The notes under the pieces were generated by a model. It made no database searches. It was not told where the DNA came from and saw nothing but the letters and a program-made list of their open reading frames with translations. 64,000 nt of DNA, from NCBI GenBank assembly GCA_023379355.1, contig JAMCUD010000056.1, forward strand, positions 1 through 64,000, written 5' to 3'. The translations under genes were made by a program, and so were the position numbers. This DNA comes from Thermoplasmatota archaeon. GTDB taxonomy: Archaea > Thermoplasmatota > Thermoplasmata > Thermoplasmatales > Thermoplasmataceae. Below are positions 9,642-18,761 of this stretch, one piece after another. The stretch's first letter is position 1; every line of letters begins with the position of its first letter.

Positions 9642-11486
9642 ATGGTGGAAAGGAAATTGCTTGATAAATTTTTCAAACTTCACTCAATAACCGGTCTTAC
9701 AGCGTCATCAGGTTCCAGAATATTTGCGGTTGTCTCCTCAGAAACATTCAAGGAGAAGGGTGGAAACTTCAACACTTCACTGCAGGTATATGAAACAGAG
9801 ACCGGAAAGAAAATTCTTGAAATAGCAGGTGAAGGAAAACATCTCTCACTTCCGGCAATATCCCATGATGGAAAGCGCATCGCATATCAGTACAAAAACG
9901 GTGATGAGACCGGGATAACATTTCGGAATATCATTCAGGACAGCAGAGAGATTCCGGAAAATATCTCCCTGGGAGCCGCTGTCCACGGTATACAGTTCAC
10001 GTCTGCTGGCGATATTCTCTTCAGTATGGAGGAAAGTGAGGATCCAGTTTTAAAAAAGAGGAAGAAAGAAGGTTACGACCACTATTTTTATGATGAGGAA
10101 TCCAGGTACACCTCACTCTATCTGTACAGACCAGGAACTGGTGTAAGAAGGATTACCGAAGGAGTCCAGGTATGGGACTTTCATGAAAGCGAAGGTTCTG
10201 TGGCCTTTATTGGCTCCAGCGGAAACACCGAATCAGACTGGTATGGTGCCAGGATATTCTCCCTCAGGATAAATGATGGAAAAATATCTATGATACACGA
10301 TCCAGAATGGAGGGAACTTGCCAGCCCCAGAATTTCCCCTGATGGTGACATTGCTTTCCTGGAGTCTATATGCAGTGACAGAGGCTTATCAAGCGGCGAT
10401 ATTTTCCTCGTTGATCATGCCAACGGAAAAATATCCAACATAACCGATCATCTCAATCGATCATTCACAGACATCAGGTTCACAGAAAATGCACTGATGG
10501 CCCTGTGGACACAGGAACATACCTGTGGAATAAGTCTATACAGTAAGGGATGGAAAGACATATGGGCACATGAAGGTACCGCTATGCCTTCATTTTCCCC
10601 ATCATTTTACCCGAACTCCGGTGGTTTCCTGTTGCAGCTGACAGACGATGTTCTGGTGCATGAGGTATACCTTGCCACTGGAAAGAACGGTATAAAGAAG
10701 ATCACGGCAATAAATGACGCTGTGGCTGAATACAGTCCGTACAGGTCAGAACTGGTGAAATGGAAATCATCAGATGGAATGCAGATCTTCGGCTACCTGA
10801 CACTAAAATCAAAGGACGCCCCCCTCATAGTAAATGTGCATGGAGGTCCCACCTCATCCTATTATCCGGCCTTTTTAGATAGAAACACACCTTTGCTGGA
10901 TGGAGGTTTCTCAGTGTTCATGCCCAATTACAGAGGAAGCGTGGGTAAGGGAAGGGATTACACAGAGGCAAATATAGGAGACATGGGCGGGATGGATCTT
11001 CAGGATATCCTTACGGGAATAAGCTATCTGAAATCTGCGGGAAAGGTGAAGACGGACTCCATATTCATAACCGGAGGATCCTATGGTGGATTCATGACCA
11101 TGTGGGCAATCACGCAGACAGACATATTCAAGGCCGGAGTGGCATTATTCGGGATTTCTGACTGGGTAAGCTTCCATGGCACTACAAACATATCAGCATG
11201 GGATGCTGTTCATTACAGGGATAACCCATACGGGAAGAACCTATTCGAGAAATTCTCTCCCCTTAACTACATAGATCGCGTGAAGACTCCTCTTCTGATC
11301 ATGCAGGGAAAAGAAGATCCATGTGTTCCTGCTTCCCAGGCATTTCAGATGTTCAGGGCTATGAAGGACATGGGTAAGGAATGCAGGCTTATTGTTTTTC
11401 CGAGAGAGGGGCATGGTTTTCAGGAGAAGAACCATCAGGAGACAGAATTGGAGGAGAAACTGGAATTTTTCAGAAAATTCCTCTGA
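9642..11486 (+). CDS. S9 family serine peptidase (acylaminoacyl peptidase / prolyl oligopeptidase type)
   Basis: 614 residues. The N-terminal ~370 residues are WD/beta-propeller-like repeats (LPAISHDGKRIAY, SPRISPDGDIAFL-type), and the C-terminal domain is an alpha/beta hydrolase: oxyanion segment NVHGGPTSSY, nucleophile elbow GGSYGG with Ser480, then Asp559 (QGKEDPCVP) and His591 (REGHGF). This is the domain order of oligopeptide-cleaving S9 enzymes; it probably trims short peptides in the cytoplasm. A TATA-like AAATATTT at 9615-9622 lies about 24 nt before the ATG, so the mRNA is likely leaderless. It ends 1 nt before the convergent aminotransferase. Confidence 0.92.
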   Translation: MVERKLLDKFFKLHSITGLTASSGSRIFAVVSSETFKEKGGNFNTSLQVYETETGKKILEIAGEGKHLSLPAISHDGKRIAYQYKNGDETGITFRNIIQDSREIPENISLGAAVHGIQFTSAGDILFSMEESEDPVLKKRKKEGYDHYFYDEESRYTSLYLYRPGTGVRRITEGVQVWDFHESEGSVAFIGSSGNTESDWYGARIFSLRINDGKISMIHDPEWRELASPRISPDGDIAFLESICSDRGLSSGDIFLVDHANGKISNITDHLNRSFTDIRFTENALMALWTQEHTCGISLYSKGWKDIWAHEGTAMPSFSPSFYPNSGGFLLQLTDDVLVHEVYLATGKNGIKKITAINDAVAEYSPYRSELVKWKSSDGMQIFGYLTLKSKDAPLIVNVHGGPTSSYYPAFLDRNTPLLDGGFSVFMPNYRGSVGKGRDYTEANIGDMGGMDLQDILTGISYLKSAGKVKTDSIFITGGSYGGFMTMWAITQTDIFKAGVALFGISDWVSFHGTTNISAWDAVHYRDNPYGKNLFEKFSPLNYIDRVKTPLLIMQGKEDPCVPASQAFQMFRAMKDMGKECRLIVFPREGHGFQEKNHQETELEEKLEFFRKFL

Positions 11487-11487
11487 T

Positions 11488-12555
11488 TCACCTTACTTTC
11501 TCCAGAAAACCTTCAAAAGCAGAAAGGGACTCAGCGAATTCCCCAGGCCGCTGGGTAAAGCAGAGCCTGAAGCTCCTCTCTGTTCCAAAGTAATCCCCGG
11601 GAGAAAGCAAAACTCCCTGTTCTTTCAGGAGAGCTTCGCAGAAATCCTCAGATCTCATGCTGAAATCATACCCAATAAGACAGTAACTGGAGTTCGTGGG
11701 ATTGCCAATGAAGTGAAGCTCCTCATGATCCTGAACAAACTTTCTCAGTACTCTGAGGTTCTCATGGATTATCTGCCTCGCCCTGTCCTGGAATCTGGAT
11801 CTCGACAAAAGAGCCTGTTTTGCTATCCACATGGGATACACCGGATTCTGGGCGCCAGTTATTGACCTTAGGTTCCTGAGTTCCTGAATCATGGAAACTG
11901 GTCCGGCGATCCAGCCAACCCTGAGGTTGGAGAATCCATAGAACTTTGTCATGCTTCCATTGATCACCATCCCGTCAGCGCAGTGATAGAGTGATCTGGG
12001 TTTGTCTCCAAACCCGAACTCGATGAAGGCTTCGTCAGCATAGACGAGGTTTGTTTTTCCAGGTTTCAATGGAAGCATGTCCTCACTTTCAGGTGAGACC
12101 CTGAGATCACCCTGCGGATTATTGGGATTTGAAAAGAAAAGGGCATTCTTCTGCCCTCCCTTGAAATTACCTTCACCGAGTGAAGCCCAAGGAATCTTCA
12201 TGACTCTGGACCCCAACTGTTCAGGGACTGAAAAAATAGGCGGATACTCTGGCAGCCCCACAGATATCCTGAAGCCGTTTCTGATGGCGTAGTGGCTTAT
12301 GAGGAATATGGACTCAGAACCCCCCGTGGTTATGATCATATTCCTCTGTGGAATATCATAAAGCCCTGACAGGGTATCTGTCAGTTCCTCCTCCATATGG
12401 TGAATGGAACCTTTCATTTCCCCTAAATCTGTCTTTATTCCGAAATCGCGGAAGACCACTTCCGGCAGTCCGCTAAGTGACATGTGGTGCTTTGCCTTTT
12501 CAGAGTTTCTGACAATCCAGGAAATGAGCCTGTCCATACTGTAGGAGGTCTCCAT
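11488..12555 (-). CDS. Fold-type I PLP aminotransferase (HisC/CobD-like)
   Basis: 355 residues, the size of histidinol-phosphate aminotransferase and threonine-phosphate decarboxylase. Class I/II landmarks are present: a TTGGSESIF phosphate-binding turn, FSNPNNPQGDLR, YADEAFIEF with the Asp that pairs with the pyridine nitrogen, and NGSMTKFYGFSNLRVGW with the Schiff-base lysine in SMTK. The start overlaps the stop of the epimerase gene (TGATG), so the two are one operon. Histidine or cobamide synthesis cannot be inferred because no other gene of those pathways is nearby; the substrate is left open. Confidence 0.8.
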   Translation of the reverse strand: METSYSMDRLISWIVRNSEKAKHHMSLSGLPEVVFRDFGIKTDLGEMKGSIHHMEEELTDTLSGLYDIPQRNMIITTGGSESIFLISHYAIRNGFRISVGLPEYPPIFSVPEQLGSRVMKIPWASLGEGNFKGGQKNALFFSNPNNPQGDLRVSPESEDMLPLKPGKTNLVYADEAFIEFGFGDKPRSLYHCADGMVINGSMTKFYGFSNLRVGWIAGPVSMIQELRNLRSITGAQNPVYPMWIAKQALLSRSRFQDRARQIIHENLRVLRKFVQDHEELHFIGNPTNSSYCLIGYDFSMRSEDFCEALLKEQGVLLSPGDYFGTERSFRLCFTQRPGEFAESLSAFEGFLEKVR

Positions 12556-13508
12556 CAGAAAACCTCCATCTGTTTTATTGTCTCTCTTGTGGCTTCGATT
12601 ACTGCTTCATCACTGTTTAAAAGGTTTTTCCACCCTGTGGATAGCATTTTGCTAATATCAAGCTGGGCAATCTTCACATCTCCCTTCCAGCCCCTTCCGT
12701 CAAAACCACCTGTATAACTCATATTTACACCCTTAAGCCCCATCTCTGAAACAACAATCTCTGCTATCCTCTTTACCCCGGTAGTTTCATGGTTTCCAAG
12801 GTTGAATATGTCCGTCTTCTTCAACTTCTCGTGGATATGTAACATTGATTTTACGCAGTCGCTGACATGAAGGTAGGACTTCCTCTGTGTCCCGTCACCA
12901 AGGATCTCCAGTTCCCCGCTGTTTTTGATGAGTTTTCTTATGAAGTCGTATATCACACCGTGTGTTGAATTCTTACCAACGATATTTGCGAACCTGAAGA
13001 TGGAACCCCTCAACCCATAATAGTGGGAATAAGCTGTGATAAAGCCTTCACATGCCATCTTGGAAGCGCCATAACTTGAAATTGGCATATATGGTCCGTA
13101 TGTTTCAGGTGTGGGAAGCAAAGATGCCTCTCCATAAACTGCCGATGTTGATGAAAAAAGGATCTGTTCAATGTCCTCCTTTCTCATGAATTCAAGCAAC
13201 CTGAATGTGGCTTCAAGGTTGTTCCTTAAGTCGATTGAAGTGTCGGTTGACCCATTTTTTACATCAGAATTTGCAGCAAGGTGTATCACAACATCAAAGT
13301 GACCCAGTCCTCTGTAACACACCTCTGAGGCCAGGTCCCCTTCGTGCAGGGAGAAGTTGCTGTTGTTATGGTATTTTTCAATATATCTCCTGTCCACGTT
13401 TGAGAAATTATCTACCACTGTAACCTCGTTATCCGGAATTAAGAGATCCAGCATATTCGAACCAATGAATCCTGCGCCACCTGTAAGCAATATCCTCTTG
13501 TCCTTCAT
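12555..13508 (-). CDS. galE: NAD-dependent sugar-nucleotide epimerase/dehydratase (GalE-like)
   Basis: About 317 residues from the ATG at 13508 (TTG at 13520 gives four more residues). Extended short-chain dehydrogenase: the Rossmann loop TGGAGFIGSN lies at residues 9-18, LAANSDV and SSTSAVYG follow, and the catalytic YxxxK is in SSYGASKMACE. The substrate-side segments (FRFANIVGKNSTHGVIYDFI, GDGTQRKSYLHVSDCV) are typical of UDP-glucose 4-epimerase-type enzymes that feed archaeal protein and lipid glycosylation. The exact sugar is not decided by the sequence. It shares an operon with the downstream aminotransferase. Confidence 0.85.
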   Translation of the reverse strand: MKDKRILLTGGAGFIGSNMLDLLIPDNEVTVVDNFSNVDRRYIEKYHNNSNFSLHEGDLASEVCYRGLGHFDVVIHLAANSDVKNGSTDTSIDLRNNLEATFRLLEFMRKEDIEQILFSSTSAVYGEASLLPTPETYGPYMPISSYGASKMACEGFITAYSHYYGLRGSIFRFANIVGKNSTHGVIYDFIRKLIKNSGELEILGDGTQRKSYLHVSDCVKSMLHIHEKLKKTDIFNLGNHETTGVKRIAEIVVSEMGLKGVNMSYTGGFDGRGWKGDVKIAQLDISKMLSTGWKNLLNSDEAVIEATRETIKQMEVF

Positions 13509-13591
13509 CTTTACCAGCAATACATGATGGGTTGTGAATACAAAATGTTATCAATGCAGGATTCAGTGGTTTGGAAATTAGAAGGTCAGAT

Positions 13592-14368
13592 TCAGCGGTA
13601 GAACTCATAGTCATAGAGGACCATTACCTCGGCAGACGGATCTTTTTCCCTGACCATTGTTACCGTTGCCCTGGCTTCCTTCAGGGTATTGGCAAAGAGG
13701 AGTGAAAAGCCTGAGTTCGAATCCCTTATTGTGAAGACACTTTCAGAATAGAAGGACTGAGGGAACTGGTCCAGAGACTTTGAAAATATGGAATAAAGCA
13801 CGGGGCTCCCGGCGGACAGATTGATCTGAGTGATCACAGAAAAAATACGGTTTTCCTTCATGAATTTAAGCCTCCTCCTTATGCCAGGAAATGGCTCTCC
13901 CAGATCTGAGGCAATATTCGAAACAGACATTCTAGGATCTTTTTTTAAAAGATCAAGTATCTTCATGTCAAGCTCTCTGGGTTTAGCAGAAAGAGGGGCC
14001 TGAGGCGGTAAATATCTCATCACAGGAGGACCAAGGACGGCCGCTGCTTTCCCAATCTCTCTGGAAAGCTCCTCCCTGTTTTCTCCTATGAAGCCATAGA
14101 GTGTTATCTCCTCCAGGCAGTTCAGCTTAACAGAAACGTTACCATCATAGTGTTTCTCGCTTTTGAACGCTGCAAATTCCTCCATCTGTCCAGTTACTGA
14201 AGGGTTGACATGCAGGAAAAATTTTCTGATCACACCATCCTCTATAAGGCGGTTGAGCCTATAGTTCAGGACCTGGGCAGAAATTCCGATATCTTCTGCA
14301 ATCTGCCTCTGGGATGCCCTTCCGTCCTTTAGAAGCTCGAATAATATCTTACTGTCAATCTCATCCAT
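13592..14368 (-). CDS. Lrp/AsnC-type transcription regulator with two winged-helix domains
   Basis: 258 residues. The first winged helix is near 1-50 (DSKILFELLKDGRASQRQIAEDIG type), followed by a ~70-residue region, then a second winged helix starting about 130 (LDMKILDLLKKDPRMSVSNIASDLG) and a final alpha/beta part. Two HTHs of Lrp type in one chain are seen in several archaeal regulators. A TATA-like CTTAAATT near 14391-14398 is about 25 nt before the ATG, so the transcript is likely leaderless. It is divergent from the NUDIX gene. Target genes unknown. Confidence 0.78.
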   Translation of the reverse strand: MDEIDSKILFELLKDGRASQRQIAEDIGISAQVLNYRLNRLIEDGVIRKFFLHVNPSVTGQMEEFAAFKSEKHYDGNVSVKLNCLEEITLYGFIGENREELSREIGKAAAVLGPPVMRYLPPQAPLSAKPRELDMKILDLLKKDPRMSVSNIASDLGEPFPGIRRRLKFMKENRIFSVITQINLSAGSPVLYSIFSKSLDQFPQSFYSESVFTIRDSNSGFSLLFANTLKEARATVTMVREKDPSAEVMVLYDYEFYR

Positions 14369-14497
14369 CTAACGTAAAAGACAGCCCCTGAATTTAAGCC
14401 TTCGCTATCACTACGTTGACTCTCCTTCAACAGTGATGGATCATGAATCGGTATTGATGAAAGATAAGATAGATATCGTGCGGTTCAATCTGAAAGG

Positions 14498-14947
14498 ATG
14501 AGTGAAGAAGATTCAGCCACTGGAAAGGGTGGTGATCTGGAGAGAAGCAGCGGAATACTGATATTCAGGGTTAAAAATGGAAGGAGGGAGTATCTGTTTC
14601 TTAACAGAACGCAGGGGTTCCTGGACAACACAAAGGGGCATATCGAAAACGGAGAGAATGAGATTGAAGCTGCAAGGAGGGAAACCAGAGAGGAATGCGG
14701 CCTTTCCCCTGAACTGGTGGAAGGTTTCAGGAAGGAAATGGAATACAGATACAGGAGAAACGGAAAGGAAATACAGAAACGCGTTACAATGTTCCTCGGG
14801 GAAGTTCCCGTTGACGCCAGCGTCAGGATATCTGAGGAACATACAGGATACGTCTGGCTCTCTTACGAGGAAGCCTTGCGAAACCTTTCCTTTGAGAATC
14901 AGACACAGATTCTCATGAAGGCAGAGAAGTTTCTTTCCGGCAGGTGA
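14498..14947 (+). CDS. NUDIX hydrolase, Ap4A-hydrolase-like
   Basis: 149 residues with a complete Nudix box at residues 47-69: G47 opens it (GHIENGE), and RETREECGL closes it, with every canonical Glu and the Arg in place. The N-terminal GILIFRVKNGRREYLFLNR and the KGHIE context resemble diadenosine-tetraphosphate hydrolases (MutT/Ap4A group), which clear alarmone-like or damaged nucleotides with Mg2+. The C-terminal GYVWLSYEEALRNL is typical of the fold. The first ~13 residues are polar and may not be part of the domain. No operon partner. Confidence 0.88.
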   Translation: MSEEDSATGKGGDLERSSGILIFRVKNGRREYLFLNRTQGFLDNTKGHIENGENEIEAARRETREECGLSPELVEGFRKEMEYRYRRNGKEIQKRVTMFLGEVPVDASVRISEEHTGYVWLSYEEALRNLSFENQTQILMKAEKFLSGR

Positions 14948-15067
14948 ATTCTCTGTTTATATTCTGGAAACTTCCTGAAATTAACCATTCTCAATCATTG
15001 AATGAGAGCAGGGTAATCATATCTGAATAGTAAAAGTTAATAGTGATATCCCTATCAAATTCCAGAT

Positions 15068-15301
15068 ATGGAGAATATAGTTCTCGGTCAGGATGCTAGC
15101 AAATCGACCCTGGAGGTTTTTGAATTCATACGCACGCGCAAGATAGTGAGGTTCCAGGATCTTGTATCTGGTACAGGATTGTCCAAGAGGGCTATTCTTT
15201 ATTCCATAAGATCGCTGAGAGAAATGGGGCTCATTGAAACTCAGATATGCATGAATGACACAAGAAGACGGTTCTACTGCCTTAGAATACCTGATGCATG
15301 A
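15068..15301 (+). CDS. Small MarR/ArsR-like winged-helix protein
   Basis: 77 residues that form only a winged helix: an N-terminal helix (STLEVFEFIRTRKIVRFQDLV), a recognition-helix segment (TGLSKRAILYSIRSLREMGLI) and a short wing ending in RRRFYCLRIPD. It is probably a DNA-binding transcription factor without an effector domain. A TATA-like TTAATA near 15037-15042 is about 28 nt upstream of the ATG. It precedes the Fe-S flavoenzyme by 56 nt on the same strand, but that gene has its own TATA-like box, so co-regulation is only possible. Confidence 0.72.
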   Translation: MENIVLGQDASKSTLEVFEFIRTRKIVRFQDLVSGTGLSKRAILYSIRSLREMGLIETQICMNDTRRRFYCLRIPDA

Positions 15302-15357
15302 ATGAAATCCAGCACATTTCCAGTCATATTTAAGAGTTATTCAGGAATCCTGTACTG

Positions 15358-17004
15358 ATGAAGCTGGAAGATACAGTAGAACTGGGAACCATCACCCTGA
15401 AAAACAGGCTAGTAATGGCTCCAATGATCTCCAACCTTGCAAATCACGATGGAACTACAAATGAGAACCATATCGCATATCTTGAAGAACGGGCGAAGGG
15501 TGGATCAGGTCTCATAATAACTGAATATTCATACATCAACAACATCAATGCTCGAGGTTCCAGAAACCAGCTTGGCCTTTACAATATGGATTTCACACCG
15601 AAACTGAGAAGACTCACAGAGAGGGTCCACAGCCATGGCACAGCTATATTCGCCCAGCTTGTTCATGCAGGGGGGAAGGCATTTCTGGAATCAAACAGGG
15701 AGAGTGCCTTCGCACCCTCAACCGTTGAATACGCGGGAACAGTTCCTAAGGAAATGTCTCTGGAGGATATAGAGAACGTAATCTCCGGGTTTCAGAAGGC
15801 TGCAAAGGTTGCGGAGCGTTCAAACTTTGATGGAATCGAGATTCATGGTGCCCATGGATACCTGGTTCAGGAATTTCTATCTCCTGGGCTGAATCTGAGA
15901 ACTGACAGATATGGAGGGGATTTCAACGGCAGAATAAGGTTTGCGCAGGAAATCATAGACACAATAAGGGGCACAACCGGCCTGAACATAGGAATAAGGC
16001 TGAGCCTTTACGAGGATGACCCAGATGGCTATGGTCCGGATTACGGGCTGAAGATTGCAGAATCCCTGAAGGGGGTCGACTATGTTCATTTCTCTGCCGG
16101 AAGATTTGCCCCGCCGGGTTCATCCTCATCATTCTACTCTGCCCGAACACACATTTATTCCAGATTGCCCCGGAAACCAAAGGTTAAAACAATTCTGGTC
16201 GGTTCTGTCACAAACAGGGAGGATGCAGAGAGGATACTTGAAAAGGCGGACATGGTTGCGGTGGGAAGGGGAATGCTTGCAGACCCTTATTTCGCGACGA
16301 AGATTATTGAGAAGTCGCCCGATCTGAGGCCATGCATCAGGTGTAATCAGGCATGCAGGGACCTTACATACGGGGAAGTAAGGTGCACCGTCAACCCCGA
16401 TCTTGGATTTGAGGCTCAGAGAGACAACCACCACACAATCTCCACAAAGGTCGAAATCATAGGTGCCGGTGTCAGTGGTCTGGAAGCGGCAATTTTTGCC
16501 TCGCAGCTGGGGATGAAGGTTACCCTTCATGAGAAAAGGAAAGAGATAGGGGGCCAGTTGCTGGATATAACTGATCCTGAAAAGAAGAGGGAATTCTCTC
16601 AACTTCTGAATTATTACAGATATATGCTGTTAAATTTTGGAGTAGAGTTAAGGCTTGGGGAAACTTTCGAAGGGGAAGGGATATACTGTCTTCCTGGCCG
16701 TGTATATCCAAAAATTCCAGAAAGGGATGGCATTCTGGTGGACTCAAACATATACCAGCACCACGATGAGATACTTGATCTGTCCGGAAAATACAGGATA
16801 ATGGTAACAGAGAGAAGTCTCGATAGCCTTGACAGGGTAAGGAGAGATTCTTACAGACAGAAACTTGATGCCAGAGGGGTCGAGGTCATAAAGGAATATT
16901 CGCGAAAGCCAGACATATCGATGAACGAGCGATTTCAGTACGATATCCGTTCGGCAATGGTTGCAGGCAGGAATGCAGTCCTATCCTATATAAGGAGGAG
17001 ATAG
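15358..17004 (+). CDS. Fe-S old yellow enzyme (2,4-dienoyl-CoA reductase / NADH:flavin oxidoreductase family)
   Basis: 548 residues. Residues 1-320 are the OYE TIM barrel (ENLRLVMAP-type opening KNRLVMAPM, AQLVHAGGKA, EIHGAHGYLVQEFLSP, RTDRYGGDF). C326, C329, C333 and C343 are the [4Fe-4S] ligands seen in the dienoyl-CoA reductase/trimethylamine dehydrogenase branch, and a nucleotide-binding domain begins at ~363 (IIGAGVSGLEAA). At 548 residues it is ~100 shorter than usual; the second half of the C-terminal FAD/NAD region is abridged and lacks a clear second GxGxxG. TATA-like ATATTTAA at 15326-15333 suggests a leaderless start. The substrate is unknown. Confidence 0.88.
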   Translation: MKLEDTVELGTITLKNRLVMAPMISNLANHDGTTNENHIAYLEERAKGGSGLIITEYSYINNINARGSRNQLGLYNMDFTPKLRRLTERVHSHGTAIFAQLVHAGGKAFLESNRESAFAPSTVEYAGTVPKEMSLEDIENVISGFQKAAKVAERSNFDGIEIHGAHGYLVQEFLSPGLNLRTDRYGGDFNGRIRFAQEIIDTIRGTTGLNIGIRLSLYEDDPDGYGPDYGLKIAESLKGVDYVHFSAGRFAPPGSSSSFYSARTHIYSRLPRKPKVKTILVGSVTNREDAERILEKADMVAVGRGMLADPYFATKIIEKSPDLRPCIRCNQACRDLTYGEVRCTVNPDLGFEAQRDNHHTISTKVEIIGAGVSGLEAAIFASQLGMKVTLHEKRKEIGGQLLDITDPEKKREFSQLLNYYRYMLLNFGVELRLGETFEGEGIYCLPGRVYPKIPERDGILVDSNIYQHHDEILDLSGKYRIMVTERSLDSLDRVRRDSYRQKLDARGVEVIKEYSRKPDISMNERFQYDIRSAMVAGRNAVLSYIRRR

Positions 17005-17039
17005 GGTTCTGACATTTTCATTAGAATATTTCTAGGAGG

Positions 17040-17783
17040 CTATTGCTGTTCCCTCTCGCTCTTTCTTCTTTCCTGCCTCTGTCTTACACCCAATATCTCA
17101 GTCTTTTCATCCTCGTCCGGTTCAAATGTATCCTCAATCTTATCAAGCACAAATTCAGGTGGAATGAATTCCACCAGGAACACATCTGCGTTGGACCTGT
17201 AAACCATCGTTCCCGATTCAATGAGTTTAACTGTATCTATTGGAACCACCGCAGGGGAGTCTATGTGGAACAGCCCGGATATATATGCCTGCCTGGGGGT
17301 GAGGGAAAGATGGACCCAGCTCTTGTCGGAGGGGCTTATACCAGTCTCTCTAATGAATTCGAGCTCCTCATCAGTTGTCTGGTAATATAATAGTTCAGGA
17401 ATGTTGTCGTGGGGAAGATCATCCATCAGCACAGGGATGGTATGGCCGTAGGTAGCCCTGATCTCTCCATGATCATTTATCTGATACCTTCCCTTGGGGT
17501 CTGTCAATACCAGCGCTTCAATATGGAAAGGTGTGAGCCACCACATGCTCTTCTTCTGTGCTCTGATCACGGGGACTATTGTGTATATCTTGAGCCAGCC
17601 ATGATCATTGAGATGAACCCCGTAGTTCTCCGGAAAATGCCTAAGCATTCCCGCCAGTATTCTCCCGGCGCTTTCAATCTCGCCACCCTTCATCAGAAGC
17701 CTTCCTCTGGAACAACACTTTGGGCATTCCTCCCCTCTGAATGGCCCATCCTTCTGGCAGTTTCTCACTTCCTCTGTATGCAT
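17040..17783 (-). CDS. kptA: RNA 2'-phosphotransferase (KptA/Tpt1)
   Basis: 247 residues. An N-terminal Cys cluster (C9, C20, C23, C24) looks like a zinc knuckle, followed by the KptA fold: MLRHFPENYG with the catalytic Arg48-His49 pair, NDHGWLKI, IRATYGHTIPV, and TPRQAYISG before a final VYRSNADVFL carrying the last conserved arginine. Tpt1/KptA moves an internal RNA 2'-phosphate to NAD+. The usual LYHGT motif reads LYYQTT here, so NAD handling may differ. A charged tail (residues 225-247) is extra. It starts 4 nt after the prs stop, hence one operon. Confidence 0.85.
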   Translation of the reverse strand: MHTEEVRNCQKDGPFRGEECPKCCSRGRLLMKGGEIESAGRILAGMLRHFPENYGVHLNDHGWLKIYTIVPVIRAQKKSMWWLTPFHIEALVLTDPKGRYQINDHGEIRATYGHTIPVLMDDLPHDNIPELLYYQTTDEELEFIRETGISPSDKSWVHLSLTPRQAYISGLFHIDSPAVVPIDTVKLIESGTMVYRSNADVFLVEFIPPEFVLDKIEDTFEPDEDEKTEILGVRQRQERRKSEREQQ

Positions 17784-17787
17784 AATT

Positions 17788-18639
17788 TCACCCCTTCAGA
17801 ACTCTGGCAATATCGTCTGCCACGGAAATTGCGCTGAAATTGCTCTCAATGGTGTCTGTGACGCACAGCCCATCACATATTGCAGCTATTCTGCTCTGTG
17901 AACCGGAGGCAAACACGCCATGAACCGCGGTGACGAATATTCTTGAGACCTTTCTGGTTCTTAGAAGGGCTATCGCCTTCATTATGGTTCCGCCGGTCGA
18001 AATAATATCATCAATCAGAAGTACACTTTTTCCCTGAAAGTCCACCTCCGGAAGCTTCATGTCAACCGTGTTTGAATCTATTCTCCTCTTGTCAATAAAG
18101 AGAGAAGGACACTTCAGAAGATCGCCTACCCTCTTCGCTCTCTCAAGACCCCCGTCGTCCGGGGACAGCACAAAGTTTATGGATCTGTTCCTGAAATAGT
18201 TGGCGATCGTTTCATTCACAGATATATTCCTGAAGGGTTTTAGAGCAAAACCTGCTGTCTCTGGGTCGTGCAGTTCAACGGAAAGTATCTCGTCACACCA
18301 GTTTTCCAGTGTCCTGAGTACAGCCTTGGAGGAAATACTCTCCCCGGGCTTGTATATCTTGTGCTGCCTGGCGTATCCATAATATGGGATAACCGCTCTC
18401 ACTGTAGCGGCGCCATTCTCTCTGGCGGCATTGATCAAAAACAGGGTTTCAAGAAAATCTGAATCGCTTCTTGTGTTTCCAACCACAACAACATCCTCAT
18501 TCCTGAGGTTGGCATCTATTCTCACATAAAGTTCCCCGTCAGGGAACCTTCTTGTAATGCACGGCGAGAGAACAGAACCCAGGGAAGCAGACAATTTGCT
18601 GGAGAGCCCCACGGAACTATTGGAGGATACCACAATCAT
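17788..18639 (-). CDS. prs: Ribose-phosphate pyrophosphokinase (PRPP synthetase)
   Basis: 283 residues, the short archaeal form. Landmarks: RRFPDGELYVRI near residue 30, PYYGYARQHKIYKPGESISSK (split here as the family's ATP-binding flexible loop around 90-110), and the PRPP-binding loop LLIDDIISTGGTI near residue 210. The enzyme makes PRPP from ribose 5-phosphate and ATP for nucleotide and amino-acid synthesis. A TATA-like sequence near 18665-18672 is about 27-30 nt before the ATG, so the mRNA probably has little or no leader. It is followed by kptA in the same operon. Confidence 0.95.
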   Translation of the reverse strand: MIVVSSNSSVGLSSKLSASLGSVLSPCITRRFPDGELYVRIDANLRNEDVVVVGNTRSDSDFLETLFLINAARENGAATVRAVIPYYGYARQHKIYKPGESISSKAVLRTLENWCDEILSVELHDPETAGFALKPFRNISVNETIANYFRNRSINFVLSPDDGGLERAKRVGDLLKCPSLFIDKRRIDSNTVDMKLPEVDFQGKSVLLIDDIISTGGTIMKAIALLRTRKVSRIFVTAVHGVFASGSQSRIAAICDGLCVTDTIESNFSAISVADDIARVLKG

Positions 18640-18733
18640 AATGAAACTGTTATTGTATGTTTCTTAATATTTTTGTTCACCTTCCGGCACCTTTTCCCTG
18701 CGTGATCCCACTCCGGAAGCAACAGGTATTCAA

Positions 18734-18741
18734 TATTTATA
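18734..18741 (+). promoter_or_regulatory. TATA-like box of the ilvE gene
   Basis: TATTTATA centred near 18737.5. It lies 24-25 nt before the ATG at 18762 but only 18-19 nt before the in-frame ATG at 18756. For a leaderless archaeal transcript this favours 18762, which also gives the usual family N-terminus (MPSKVWYDG). Confidence 0.6.
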
Positions 18742-18761
18742 GGTGGGGCTGATTCATGGAT

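Noticed and set aside
14450..14495. TGATGA ... CTGA combination upstream of the NUDIX gene as a C/D sRNA
   Set aside because: Only one C-like and one D-like box, no C'/D' pair and no terminal stem.
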